From Porogramme epimiltina (taxonomy: Eukaryota; Basidiomycota; Agaricomycetes; Polyporales; Polyporaceae): a DNA stretch of 35,839 nucleotides. Made by a program: the position numbers and the translations under genes. The notes under the pieces are model-generated. The model saw nothing but the letters and a program-made list of their open reading frames with translations, made no database searches and had not been told where the DNA came from. The stretch lies in contig FTLJ01000038.1 of assembly GCA_900155495.1 (NCBI GenBank), positions 1 to 35,839 of the forward strand. Reading direction: 5' to 3'. This document shows, in pieces, positions 13,083 through 24,262 of the stretch (its first letter is position 1; every line of letters begins with the position of its first letter).

Positions 13083-13096
13083 AGCCAAATTTGGCT
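13083..13096. promoter_or_regulatory. 14-bp perfect palindrome AGCCAAATTTGGCT before the methyltransferase
   Basis: The 14 bases read identically on both strands and lie 41 bp upstream of the ATG at 13137. The position and symmetry fit a binding site for a dimeric regulator. No known factor is assigned, and chance is possible. Confidence 0.35.
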
Positions 13097-13136
13097 CGTC
13101 CCGCCACATCTCTTCAACCGTCGATGACGCCATCCT

Positions 13137-14543
13137 ATGTCCACGCCCGCGGACTTGCCAGATTACCTATCTTCTTCCCCCTTCCAGGCGCTCCCCCTCC
13201 CTCAAATCCGATCTTTGTTCGCAGACCAAGATAGCAACGAGGAGGCGACAATGTCAGTGCTTGCTTCGCCGTCGAAGGCAACCCAGATTCTGATCCTAGA
13301 CGGTGGACTGGTAAGTTTGTTCGACTCGGAGCGATGCGAGAACAATGAACGCCCCGTAACCTTCGTGGATGGGTTTAGGGAACCACACTCGAAGACGTGT
13401 TTCACATGGACATCTCGACGCCCCTGTGGTCTGCGAAGCCCATAGAAGAAGACCCAGAAGTTATCATCGCGGCGCACCTTGCTTTTCTCCGCGCGGGCGC
13501 GGACATCATTCTCACCTCCTCGTGTGTATTCGCCCTTGCTGCTCACACGAGGAATGAAAGCTTAAAGTGCACCCTTCAGGTACCAATGCGCATACAACAC
13601 GTTCGAGCGCTCCGGCTACTCACGCGAAGAAGCAGAACGCATTATGCTGCAGTCCGTGCGACTCGCCGCAGAGGCAAAACGCCGCTTCCTCGAAGAAATT
13701 CAGGAGCAAGAAGAAAGCGGAAACGATGCTCCTGTGCAGCCGCGATGCGCCAGAATAGCACTTTCGCTGGGCCCTTACGGCGCGACGTTGTATCCCGCGC
13801 AGGAGTTCGATGGTTTCTACCCACCACCCTTCGGACCGGCTCTTTCCACGTCCTCGAGAAGCAACGCGTTCGACACCACTGACGAAGGCCGTGCGCAGGA
13901 ACGTGCTGCAGTCGACGCGCTGACTGCATTCCATCTCGAGCGGCTGCGCGTTTTCGCGGGCAACCGAGAAGTATGGGATGCGGTAGACTTCGTAGCATTT
14001 GAGACGGTGCCCCTCCGGAGGGAGATTACTGCCATCCGCAATGCAGTTGCGCAGTTACAAGAAGCTGTCGGTGCCTCGACGATGAAGCCATGGTGGATAA
14101 GCACCGTGCACCCCAACGGACACTACCCGGAGATGAGGCCAGGAGGTGGCTGGGTGAGCACGTCGGAGGTTGTTGGAACGGTATTGAATGGCGAGGGGGC
14201 GACTGTGGGTGCGAGCGTGTCCCCGTGGGCCTTCGGTATCAACTGCACGAGCTTAGAAAATTTGCCGGCGTTGTTGGAAGAGGCCGAAGGCGCTGCGAGG
14301 GGATTCGCCGAACGATACGGTCGGCGGCCATGGCTGGCGATGTATCCGAACCGCGGGGATGTATACATCCCGGAAACTCAATCGTGGAAAAAGATGGGCA
14401 GAGAGGGAGAGCTATGGGCGAGGGATTTTGGGGATGTTGTGGCCGAGACGACCAAGTCGGGTGTTTGGGAGGGTATTGTAGTGGGAGGATGTTGTAAAAC
14501 TGGTCCGGACGAGATCGCAGGGCTCAAGAGGCACCTAGCGTAA
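13137..14543 (+). CDS. MHT1: Homocysteine S-methyltransferase
   Basis: The enzyme transfers a methyl group from S-methylmethionine or S-adenosylmethionine to homocysteine, giving methionine, in the cytosol. It belongs to the zinc-dependent MHT1/SAM4 family. Exons are 13137-13310, 13379-13521 and 13580-14543, in frame, giving 426 residues. The family hallmarks are ILDGGLGTTLE at the N-terminus, AGADIILTSSYQ, FVAFETVP, and the zinc ligands Cys328 (GINCT) and Cys410-Cys411 (GGCC near the C-terminus). The family is usually 320-390 residues, so the first 38 residues may be leader read in frame. The ATG at 13251 (Met39) would give a more typical 388-residue protein. Introns are 68 and 58 nt. The next gene, S0, follows on the same strand 461 bp downstream. 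The identity is firm; the methyl donor preference cannot be read from sequence. Confidence 0.93.
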
Positions 14544-15004
14544 TAGGAATGCATATTTTACATTCCCTCTGCAAGACTCCAGTCAGCTCGTAAATGTAAA
14601 TAGACCATGGCTATACGGCGGACGCTCGACATAGACAGAGCTATCGAGGTTTATTAGGAGGCACAGTTAGGGAGCGTTTATCGATATCGCCAGCTTGAAT
14701 CCGTGAGAAATATGTTTGTAGATGGCAACCCCCTTGGGCGGGACCCCGGAGACCTTCCGGTGATTGCCGGGGGCCTCTCCAGAATCTGCCTGCCGGTGGT
14801 GCTCACCGTATACCGCATCGCACAAGCGTCGCCCGAAAGCCTGCACGTCGCCAACGCCGACGTCCTCAAAACAAGCCCACAGCGGTACGTCTGTCCTCTT
14901 TGTCGAATGGGTGGAAGAACGGGAGGGAAAGCTGGCGGCATTGGAATGGATGGCAGGCGCGACGTTTGGATGTTGATACCCCCTCCAATCCCTCCAGGTC
15001 CAAC
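14544..15004 (+). other. Spacer: methyltransferase 3' flank and S0 promoter/leader
   Basis: No gene is seen. The stretch just before the S0 start is a pyrimidine-rich tract (about 14978-14998). Such tracts are common near transcription starts of ribosomal protein genes. I cannot place the transcription start itself. Confidence 0.4.
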
Positions 15005-16010
15005 ATGTCGTCAAAACTCCCCTCCGTTCTCTCTGCTACCGATGAGGAGATCCAGCTCCTCCTCTCGGCGCAGTCGCACATCGGCAGCAAGAACTGCGAC
15101 AAGCAGATGCTTTCCTACGTCTGGAAGCGGAGGTCCGACGGTTAGTGGAATTTACGCACAACGTCTCCAAACAACCCCTCAGACAAATTCCCGCGTTTAC
15201 TAGGTGTCCACATTATCAACATTGGCAAGACCTGGGAGAAGATCGTTTTCGCTGCCCGTATCATCGCCGCCATCGAGAACCCGAACGATGTCTGTGTCAT
15301 CTCCGCCCGCCCGTACGGCCACCGTGCGGTCCTCAAGTTCGCCGCAAACACTGGCGCGCAGGCGATTGCTGGCCGTTTCACGCCCGGTAACTTCACCAAC
15401 TACATCACCCGCTCGTTCAAGGAGCCCCGCCTTATCGTCGTGACCGACCCCCGCGTCGACCACCAGGCCATCCGTGAGGCGTCCTACGTCAACATCCCCG
15501 TGATCGCATTCTGCGACACCGATGCTCCCCTCAAGTTCGTCGACGTCGCGATCCCCATCAACAACAAGGCCCGCAACTCTGTCGGTCTTGCCTGGTGGCT
15601 CCTTGCCCGTGAGGTCCTCCGCCTCCGGGGCACCATCCCTCGCACTTCCGACGGCTGGAACGTAATGGTCGACATGTTCTTCTACCGCGACCCCGAGGAG
15701 GTCGAGAAGCAACAGCAGGAGGAGGCCGCTGCGAAGGCCGCTGCCGTCGCTGGCGAGCAGGCGGAGGCGCCTGTTGGCGAGTGGGATGTTACCTCTGCTC
15801 CCGCGGCGGGTGGCATCAACCCCACCTTGGTCGCTGGCGAGGGTGCGTATATGCATGCATTGAAGTTTTCCGCCGCTCTGATCATTGACTATAGGCGGCC
15901 TCGACTGGTCTGCGGAGCCTGCTGCTGGTGGTCCTTCCGACTGGTCAGCAGAGCCCGCTGCGGCGGGATGGGGTGCGGAGCCTGCTGCTGGCTCGGGCGG
16001 CTGGGATTAA
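15005..16010 (+). CDS. RPS0: 40S ribosomal protein S0 (uS2, laminin-receptor-like SA)
   Basis: This structural protein of the small cytosolic ribosomal subunit is needed for late 40S maturation and for joining with eS21. Exons are 15005-15140, 15204-15842 and 15895-16010, giving 296 residues in one frame. Recognisable blocks are [68 protein letters not shown] and [11 protein letters not shown]. The C-terminal tail ends with three degenerate WSAEPAA-type acidic/Trp repeats, typical of the eukaryotic protein. The length fits fungal S0 (250-300). Introns are 63 and 52 nt; the second falls just before the repeat tail. The start is chosen because [15 protein letters not shown] matches the family N-terminus. 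The gene converges on the isomerase gene, with 332 bp between stop codons. High expression is expected for a ribosomal protein. Confidence 0.97.
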
Positions 16011-16342
16011 AGGGTCGAGGGGCTGCTACCTGTGCGCTGTTACCACCACCTGTCGCTGTCTGGCAGAGTTGTGTTGTTGTACTCGGGAGTCTATGTCTGT
16101 CACGACATGCCCATTTCCACACCTTTTTATTGACGCAAAACCATGTACAGCGTATGACCAACACAACATGCTTGCTTTTACTCCCGAGCATCCCGTTGGT
16201 GGTGAGCGTGATCAATGTGAGCACTATTGCAACCCCGGAACTCTCTTCTGGTCGAAGACGAGATCTTTCCAAAAGGTGGGGAGATCTACAAGACCATGAG
16301 AAGATCTTCCAAGCTTATAATTCCCCCTAGTGTGTGCGAGAT

Positions 16343-17527
16343 TTATTCCATGCTTCCAACGGGCTCGCTCTTGAGTGCCTCGTGCATAGCCTCGACCTCT
16401 TCCTGGACGCGTTCAATGGACTTGAAGTATTTAACAGTCTTGACATGGAGCTCTGCAGTAGCGTCCTCGTCAACGACGATGAGAGCCCATGGATGCAACT
16501 GGAGCGCAGAGAGGGTCCAAAGGTGGTTGACTCCCTCTTCGATTGCCTTGGAGAGCGCAAGGGCCTTGCGCTGGCCGGTGACAACGACAACGACCTCGCG
16601 CGACTCGAGCACGGTGGCGACGCCGACGGTGAGAGCCATGCGCGGGACAGCGGCGATATCGTTGTTGAAGAAACGAGCGTTGGCGAGAATGGTGTCGTAC
16701 GCCAGCGTCTTGATGCGCGTGCGCGAGGCGAGGGAGGAGCCTAGACGGGGGAAGGTGCCACCGAAGGTGCGAATGCGTGATCGGTAGTTGGGAGTCGACC
16801 AGGTGAGATCATGGAGGGAGGGACGCAATAGGGGAGGTTGGGCTTACCAGGCTCGTTGAACGCGATGTGCCCATCCTCGCCGATACCACCAAGGAAGAGC
16901 TCAATGCCGCCGTACGATTTGATCTTTTCCTCGTACGCCTTACATTCCTTTATGAGATCCTTCGCGTTTCCGTTGAGGATGTTCACCTGCGATGGCGGGA
17001 TGTCGACTGCGACGCGTACAGCAGCAGGTCAGTTCACATATGAGCGGACATGGGGTGGAAGGAGTCACTCACCATGGGAGAAAAACTCGCGGAACATGAA
17101 GGTGTGGTAGGACTCCGGATGGTCTTCCGGAAGCCCAACGTACTCGTCCATATTGAACGTAATGACATTCTTGAAGCTACGCGAGGCGTACCATGAGCCT
17201 CACGATCTCCCAACGACAACAAAATGAGCATGCTCACGAGAGCTTTCCGTCCTTTACAAGCTTGATGAGATGCTTGTACGTGGGTATAGGGGACGATCCC
17301 GTCGGCAGCCCCAGGACGAAAGGCTTCTCCGGCGTCGGCTTGAAGTCGTTGATTCTAGACAAATATCAGTCCAAGACATCTGTAGGTCAAGAAGGCGCGT
17401 ATACCGCTTGCAAATGTAGTTGCCAATGTACTCTCCGACGGCGGTCGCGTTGTCGCGGATGATGAGACCTAACACAGTAGTGTCAGGGAGCTCGCTGAGG
17501 GTGTGAGGGGGGATCGGCCTCACGCAT
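16343..17527 (-). CDS. NAG1: Glucosamine-6-phosphate isomerase/deaminase
   Basis: The enzyme converts glucosamine 6-phosphate to fructose 6-phosphate and ammonia, the last step of N-acetylglucosamine (chitin-derived) catabolism, in the cytosol. Exons in transcript order are 17524-17527, 17405-17468, 17238-17354, 17073-17176, 16848-17006 and 16343-16740, giving 281 residues. Numbering matches E. coli NagB exactly at the active site: Asp72 (NMDEYVGLP), Asp141, His143 and Glu148 ([13 protein letters not shown]). LGLPTGSSP is the phosphate-binding segment. The C-terminus is a longer helical tail ([19 protein letters not shown]), as in eukaryotic members. The first coding exon is only ATGC. It is required to give the family N-terminus MRLIIRDN, with donor GTGAGG and acceptor TTAG. 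Introns are 55, 50, 61, 66 and 107 nt. I see no other chitin-catabolism gene nearby. Function is very secure. Confidence 0.96.
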
Positions 17528-18245
17528 GGCTTTTTGTGGGCGCGGGCGGGGCGGACGTATACAACAGTGGGATGGGGGATTGGCTAGGAGGGGGGCAAGG
17601 TGCACTCAAGCTCAAAGGAGCGAGGTCGGGATCAGGATGGAGAGAAGGAGTCAGTTTAGCTCGGATGATATGCAGAACAGTAGGACCATCGCTGGGCCCT
17701 CCTTATCCTCCACTCCAAGACGGAGAGCCCAGCATCGATGCCGGGTGGCGGACTCGGATCTGGGGCCTTCGCAGTGTCCCATATGCCTCTCCTGCTTCTC
17801 GCCGGCGTCGATGCTCGCACTGATTGCCCCCTCACCACCCGAAGCTGCAGCCTCTCCTCCTCCAACGTGCTCGCGAGATACACGTGCGCGCCGCTCATCC
17901 TCCAGACTCGCAGTCCACACGCGTCGCACTCTTCGCTTGGTCGACATCCGGTCCGGTGGTCCCGAGCTCCTACTGCTGCTGCGTGAGAATGATGGCGAGC
18001 ATGTGCGTCGCGAATGCATAGTTGCAAGGTATTCTACAATGGAGGAATCATGTGCACAGATGCTCAGCGGTATATAACGTATGGATCCATGCGCCCTGCG
18101 CCAAACAACATCTCGAATACAGCAGGATCATATCACCGTCAGGGCGTCGCATGGCGCACATCAACGTTCGCGCCGCCACAGTCCAAGATCGTAAAGGCAT
18201 CCCGTCATCCAGTCGTCCCCTCCAGCCATAATACAATAAGACTCG
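17528..18245 (-). other. Isomerase promoter and kinase 3' flank
   Basis: Frames here are short and overlapping, without recognised motifs. Both flanking genes are on the minus strand, so this interval should contain the 3' untranslated region of the NIMA-type kinase and the promoter of the isomerase. No clear TATA box was found. Confidence 0.4.
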
Positions 18246-21144
18246 TCATGAACGCGCCGTCGCCATCCCCTTTTCCAGTGTCTTCCGCGCCTCTATGCGC
18301 GCCGATTGCGCCTTCGCTACCGACGACCGCACTTGCGCTAACGACGCTGAACTCCCGCTACTCGCTGTGCTTGCAGACGCCGCAGACGCCGAACGCGTGC
18401 CCGCCTTGGCCGAGTTCATAGCGGCAACCGCGCGGAGCATTGTCCCACTCTTCCTTGGGCCGCTCTTCGGCTTGCTGGGTGGCGCTGCTACGCGATCCTC
18501 CACCTTCTTCAGGAAAGGACTCGGCAGGTTCTCGACGTCGTTCATGTCGTATTGGGGTGCTGGTGCTTTCCCAAGGGCGGTCGCCTCGGCGACAGCAGCG
18601 GAGGATGGCATCGCCGCGGCAGCGGAGGACGTCACTGCCGAAGTGGATGCTGCACGGTGCATTTTTGCTCTTGCGGACCCGGACGACGATGACGACGGTG
18701 CCGACTCCGTGACAGTAACTGGGCGGAACGCAGCGGAGGCGGAAGCCGCGCGGATGGAAGGGCGGCGCAGACGTGTCGGGCGCACTGCAGGTGCCGACGC
18801 AGTGTTTGAAGCAGAGGAAGACGCAGTGCTGCTTTGCGTGGGCGTGTGTTCCCCGTCGCTATCCTGGCTCTTGCCACTCCGGCTCGACGCCGAGCTCCGC
18901 CCGCCGCGCTGACTTGCGCGCGGCCTACTGTCCGTCTCGTACCCATCTTCGTCCAGCTCGCTTTCGCTTCCACTCTCCTCGGCATCGAAGTCGAAGATCT
19001 TGGCGAAGTTCAGCCCAACCTTGGGAGTGTTGACGAACAGTTTCGCCAGCTCTGCCGGGGTTGGCGTTGCAACTGGCTCCCCAGTAGCGGTGAGGATTAC
19101 GCCCTTCATCGCCGACGGAGGTGCCATATCCGTGTTGAGGTCCAATGACTTCGTCGGCATCGGAGTCTCGAAGACCGGTAGCTTGCACGGCTGTGGAGGC
19201 GCGACCTTGACCGGTTCAGGAGAATCCGCGAGACGACTAAGAGGGGCCATGATGTTCTTCACTTCTTCAAGAGGATTTTTGGACCTTGTTCGTCGTTCAG
19301 GAGCAGGGGCCGTCTGAACTGCTTTCCTTGCCTCCAACTCTCGCTCAACGACAACGAGTCGCTCCCGCTCCCGTTCGAGTTCATCGGCACGGCCTTGAAT
19401 CCACTGCATCCTCTCCTCGACCGCGCGTGTCATCTCCCCCCGAATCTGGTGCTCCCAGTCAGTCCACATACGGGACATTTCCTCCTCTCTGCGCCGAACG
19501 GCCTCCATAATCTCCTGCTCGCGGAGTGTCATCCGAGCAGCAACCTCTTCCTCCTGTTTTACCGCCATCGCACGGAGCTCTCCTTCGCGCCGCGTGACGG
19601 CTGCCCGTACACGTTGGTGCAACATCGTCTCTGCGTTCGCCATGGCGTTTCGAAGGCTAGCGAGCTCCTCGTCCTTCTGAGTTAATACCGCGACGAGTTT
19701 GGCCTCGCGCTCAGCGAGCGCGGCCTCCCTGGCTGCAAGATCTCTCTCTTTCGTCAGCAGCCCACTCTTGTGCGCCTTGACGGTGTTAAGCCTTAACAAC
19801 GCAAGGTTAGAGCGGCCAATATCCAACAGAAGAATGTACATACATCTTCTGGGTCTCATAAATCTTCTGCGCCAGATCGATTCGCTCATGTTGGAGGAGC
19901 TGACTAGCAGATGGCCGCATTGCAGGCTGTGGGAGGTCAGGAAATTGGACATCAAGTTGGAATAAACCTAAATTCTTACGTTGAGGTTAAGCATAGACTT
20001 AATTACACTAGTAATTGTCGGGCTGTAGCCCTTGGGTAATGGCGGTATACGACCGTTGCTACAAATAAGGTCAAGTATGATACTAATGAAGCTCGCCGTG
20101 TCGACTCACCGTATGAGGATGTTCAGTTCTGCGTGTGTCTTGGCCTCATGAAATGGTGGCTTGAGGGCACACAGCTCGTAGATGAGACATCCTAATGACC
20201 AGATGTCGGACTTGGAGTCGTATGCCTTCTCCTGCATCAACTCAGGAGACATATAGTATGGGGTCTGACTAGAAGTGAGCGAAATAGAAACGAAGCACGA
20301 GAAAGCATCGTACTCCGACATAGGTGTTTGCGAAACTAGCTTGAGGGAGAGCTTTCGATAGGCCGAAATCACCTAACTTCACGTTATTGCTCTCATCGAG
20401 AAATACTGAGCAAAGAAGTAAGACACATGAGTAGGGTTGTTTGGAGGTGTGGTCAAGTGTAGAGCGAGGAAAGCAGTGATTGATTGCCCCACACGCAAGT
20501 CAGGAGACTATATGCACAATAAAGACACGCACCGTTGTCGGGTTTAAGGTCGCGATGAAGAATTTGTGCTCTCCTCTCCTTGCCATCACTACCCTCAATC
20601 CCTACGCTGCTAGTCCTTCCATGACCTCCATTAGGGTGATGGCAGTGGTTGAGGGCGAGCAAGATCTGCATGAAATAATTCCATACAGTGTCCTCGGGGA
20701 TAAGGCGGTTGTGTCGCTGGGCTTGCTTAATGATGGAAGAGAGGTCGCCACCCCCGCAGAATTCCATGAGAATGTACAGAATTCCCGCATCGCGGTCTAC
20801 GTGTCGGTCGTTATAGCGTACGATATGTTCGTGATCGAGGTCCTTGAGAATATTGCTGGAGCGGAGACAGTGTTGGTGCAGGTGGTCAGAATCGCAACGG
20901 TGAGACACTCACACTTCTGCCACGATCTGTTTGCGGTCGCGTTCTGACATGCGTTCGAAGTTAAGTTCCTTGCGCGCGAAAGTCTTTCATTTAAGGTAGT
21001 CAGTGATAAACTCAATAAATCGGAAGAGGGCACATAGAAGACACTCACAACACCATCAGTCTTCCGGCGAACTTTGCGGATGATGCCAAACGATCCATTA
21101 CCAATTATGTCGAGAGGCTCGTAGAGATCGAGCAGCGAAGCCAT
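18246..21144 (-). CDS. nimA: NIMA-family serine/threonine protein kinase
   Basis: This is probably a NIMA/Nek/KIN3 mitotic kinase. Exons in order are 21049-21144, 20913-20983, 20533-20855, 20314-20405, 20110-20264, 19980-20058, 19844-19926 and 18246-19791, giving 814 residues in one frame. The N-terminal kinase domain (about 8-290) has the glycine loop GNGSFG (15-20), catalytic Lys37 (RKE), HRDLKPDN with Asp158, DFG at 176-178, and the NIMA-typical GTPYYMSPE. Then comes a long charged coiled coil (about 313-460) and a Ser/Ala-rich, probably disordered tail with acidic and basic patches. This order matches fungal NIMA (kinase, coiled coil, regulatory tail), although the length exceeds the roughly 700 residues of Aspergillus NIMA. 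An insertion of about 20 residues (132-152) precedes the catalytic loop. Seven introns, 49-127 nt. An E-box-like palindrome lies 127 bp upstream of the ATG. Kinase identity is firm; orthology to NIMA itself is inferred. Confidence 0.94.
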
Positions 21145-24100
21145 GGCGGCGGAGAGAGGGAAAGAATGTTGTGGACGAGAGCAACGTCGGTGACGGAGTG
21201 ACGCCCGCACTCATTCCATGCTCAATTCGAACCAGAGCGCCCACGCGTCTAAACGCCCGTCGCGTCCTCAGATCACGTGATCGCGTCTTACCACGAAATC
21301 GGTGAATCTGCCTTTAGACTTGTCGTCTTCCGGCCGCGACTCAAACGAGGCAAGTTAGATCTCACAGCGATTTCATCTTACGGTGCTCGCCCGGAATTCT
21401 CCAGATCATCATTACGACCAGTCTTGCTAGCGACGCCCTTCAAGCGGGCAGCCCGTCCCAACGGTTCGTCCCGGACCTTCGATACCATTATCAGCAAAGA
21501 CTTGCAACTCGTTCGTCGAAGTCGCGCGCGAAGTTTCAGCATTGAGACTCCGCCCCCAAATGGTGCGCCCTTACTCCCTCTTAGTTTAAATGGACTAGGC
21601 CCCCCGTTTCAAGGGATCAGAAATTGCAACATGTGGAGTTTGCGCTGCGTGCCACACTCGGTTTGTGAACATTCGATGGGGTGCGTGTTGCTGCGAGCGA
21701 TTTGTATTTCCCTGTCCAATAGCCTTCATGGGCACATCATAACATATATAGCACTCGAACCTCCCATACGTCAAGCTGCAATTCGTCCTACGGCTGACGA
21801 TCGAGCGACGTAGTGCTTCTTTCCACCCCCTGCTCAGAAGTGCACTTACCATGTCAGAGAAGGAACCTGCCATCCTAGTGGACCCGACCACGGGTACCTC
21901 GTCAAAAAGGGTGCAGTTGGTGGATTAGCTCGCGTAGAGCGTGATTTCTGAGCGGTCGAGGAACCTGCAAACGTCAAAGTGCATCACAGCGGAAAAGATG
22001 TGCGTCATGGGTCCTGTGCACACGACCGTCACATCTTCGGGCCCTGCCCGCGAGCACAAAGGGACCATACATAGACAGCTCTCAAGCACTGCCGCAACAG
22101 GGCGGAACATGATTTATGCTACCGACCATCTTACGCTCTTCACGTCGGGAGGGACGGTCAAGGAACGGCACAAAATGCTCGGTCCGCAGGAGGCACATCT
22201 TCCCACTGGTGACGACACCACCAAGGAGCGGGTAGGCGGAGTTCAGATGCGCGTTCTGCGTTCTACGATGGGCATGCTGTCGGGCGCGCTTCCTATCAGA
22301 GACGCATCTCGCCCCCCTCGTGGGCCCGGGCATCGCAGAAGGAGGCTCCGCGGGCTTCCTGGTGCAGAAGATTCGCACCCCATCTTCGCACAGCCCGGAC
22401 GAGGTTAAGGGAACGTTAAGTCCATTTCCTTACCTGGCCGCAAGCGCACGGAGTCCCCGTGGAAGCGGCATAACCCCGTGGTCGACCACGTCCCCATTCA
22501 CGCCACCGCGGCGGATGAGCGGGCGGGCGCCCCCCGCGCCCTTGGGCCAAATACAAATTGCCCTAGTTAGACTCATTCAGCGTGCAGACGGCACGGCGGA
22601 GCACTTGCAGAAGGTGCAGCCACTGTCGCCCACCTTACTCAGCCTCTAGCCCGACCTCGTCTTATGCTATTCCAGCATGGAGGGAGCGTGCGCGCCCCTC
22701 GGGGAGCGTTTCGGGGTTAGCCCCGTCCCGGAACGGCAACGCCACGGTGGTGTACCGGCCGCCCGTGCTCATCTCTCCCAAAGGAATCTAGGACGCCGCG
22801 AAGGGCACGGCGGGAACGCCCGCTGCTTCGCAAGGCGATCACAGGGTCCTTGCGCTCTGGCCCACACGAACGTCAGACAAGCGTACATGGATGTGAGCGC
22901 CGCGGGGTTACTCCCACTGACGGCAGACAGCGCTTCGACATCTTCAAGGATGGTATCCCACACTCCCTAACCAAGTCAGATTCGAAAAATAGGATCTCAT
23001 CCGTACAGCATGATCTCGTACCACGCGCCCCGCCCGCCCTTCAATCGCGAATGCCGCTTCCCCGATCCAACCGAGCGCGTAGCGGCAGGCGCGCTGTGCC
23101 CGACGACACCCGCCCGACCGAGTGGGAGCAACAAGACCGCCTTGTACGCCACCCCGGACGCTGCGCACCATGGGGCGACGTCCGCATGTGCCGCTCTGTG
23201 CGCGCACTCCGCCCGGGGACACACGGTCTCCCCCCGAAAGTGTCGAACGGGCATACGCGAGCTCATCCCCGCGCGCCGTGCGAGGGAAGCGGTCCGAGAG
23301 CGCGCGTCCCCCTCGCACACTGCACCGCCGGGTGTGCAACCTGCCCCTCCCCAGTGGCGGAAAACGCTTGGCCGTCCACTCGGGCTGCGTCGCGCGGTGC
23401 GCACCCGGACACGCCCTCCCACCGCGCTGTCCGCAACGCGCTGCCCTCACAAAAATGCTATCGGGCGCATGCCCACTCACGCAGCGCGCGGCGTGACGTC
23501 GGGCGAATGCGTGCTTTGCGCGCGGGGGCTTCCTGTGAGAAGGGACATTGCATGCGGTGGGAAGGTAAGGGGGCCCGCCGCGAGCGCGGGGGAACTCGGG
23601 GATCGGGCGGGTGGGACCATAACAAGCGTGCCAGTGCCCATTGCAGTAACCGTAGAATCCCGGGGGACGAAATGCGGACGTGTCCTAGAGTTCGCGGGCA
23701 ACGGTCTATTGCCGGGAAGGACGACCTGTCGCACAGCGTCAAGAGCCTCACTGGGACGCACGCCGAGCCCGCAGTACTGCGGACGCTCACCAGTCTTCTG
23801 CGTATGACATGCGATAGCTGGGCGACCGTAGACGGTCAGTGCATACCCACGCAAAGGCCACGTTGAAGAGTCAGCAACACAGCATATTGCGAATTCAAGT
23901 CACAGCCGCGACGAGGTTCATGGTTCTAGGTATCTATTCGAAGATCGAATGGTGGCTCTTAGTACAATGATACGGTACGGGCTACAAGAGAATAGTATCT
24001 GTATGAAGGTCCGAAGATTATCTACACAGTAGGTCATTATCCGTGGAGTTCGTCGCCCACAAGTGCGGGGAGTTCGTATGGCATCCGTCCGTCTATCCAT

Positions 24101-24262
24101 CGCAAACAGGGCGAGGCAGGGAACATCTGTAGGAGGGAGAAGGGAGGGGAGGGGCGACATCGAGTGGAAGGGAATCGACCAATCACGCCGGAATCTCTAC
24201 ACTTTCTAGTGGAACGACACGGTAGGTAGGCAAGGAAAGTGGGGCACAACGAGCGCGCATTT
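21145..24262. other. 3.1-kb stretch without supported gene, GC-rich in the middle
   Basis: The first part (about 21145-21300) should be the kinase promoter. Between about 22.2 and 23.8 kb GC is very high, and long frames are open on several strands at once (up to 338 codons), without family motifs and with Arg/Pro/Ala-heavy composition. Short protein-like runs on the minus strand (for example EDVEALSAVSGSNPAALTS near 22.9 kb and PLGEMSTGGRYTTVALPFRDG near 22.75 kb) are broken by stops and frame changes. They might be remnants of a decayed gene. The final part (23.9-24.26 kb) should be the 3' flank of the b561 gene. Confidence 0.4.
21271..21282. promoter_or_regulatory. 12-bp palindrome GATCACGTGATC (E-box core) before the kinase
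   Basis: This perfect palindrome contains CACGTG, the core bound by basic helix-loop-helix factors of the Cbf1/Pho4/USF type. It lies 127 bp upstream of the kinase ATG. The binding factor is inferred only from the core. Confidence 0.4.

Noticed and set aside
15200..15856. 218-codon minus-strand frame
   Set aside because: Antisense shadow of the ribosomal protein S0 exon, caused by biased codon use in a highly expressed gene.
18295..18912. 205-codon plus-strand frame
   Set aside because: Antisense shadow of the Ser/Ala-rich tail of the kinase gene.
22850..23866. 338-codon plus-strand frame, with overlapping 178-, 265- and 141-codon frames
   Set aside because: All are open together in a very GC-rich stretch, with Arg/Pro-rich products and no motif. 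They are a composition artefact.
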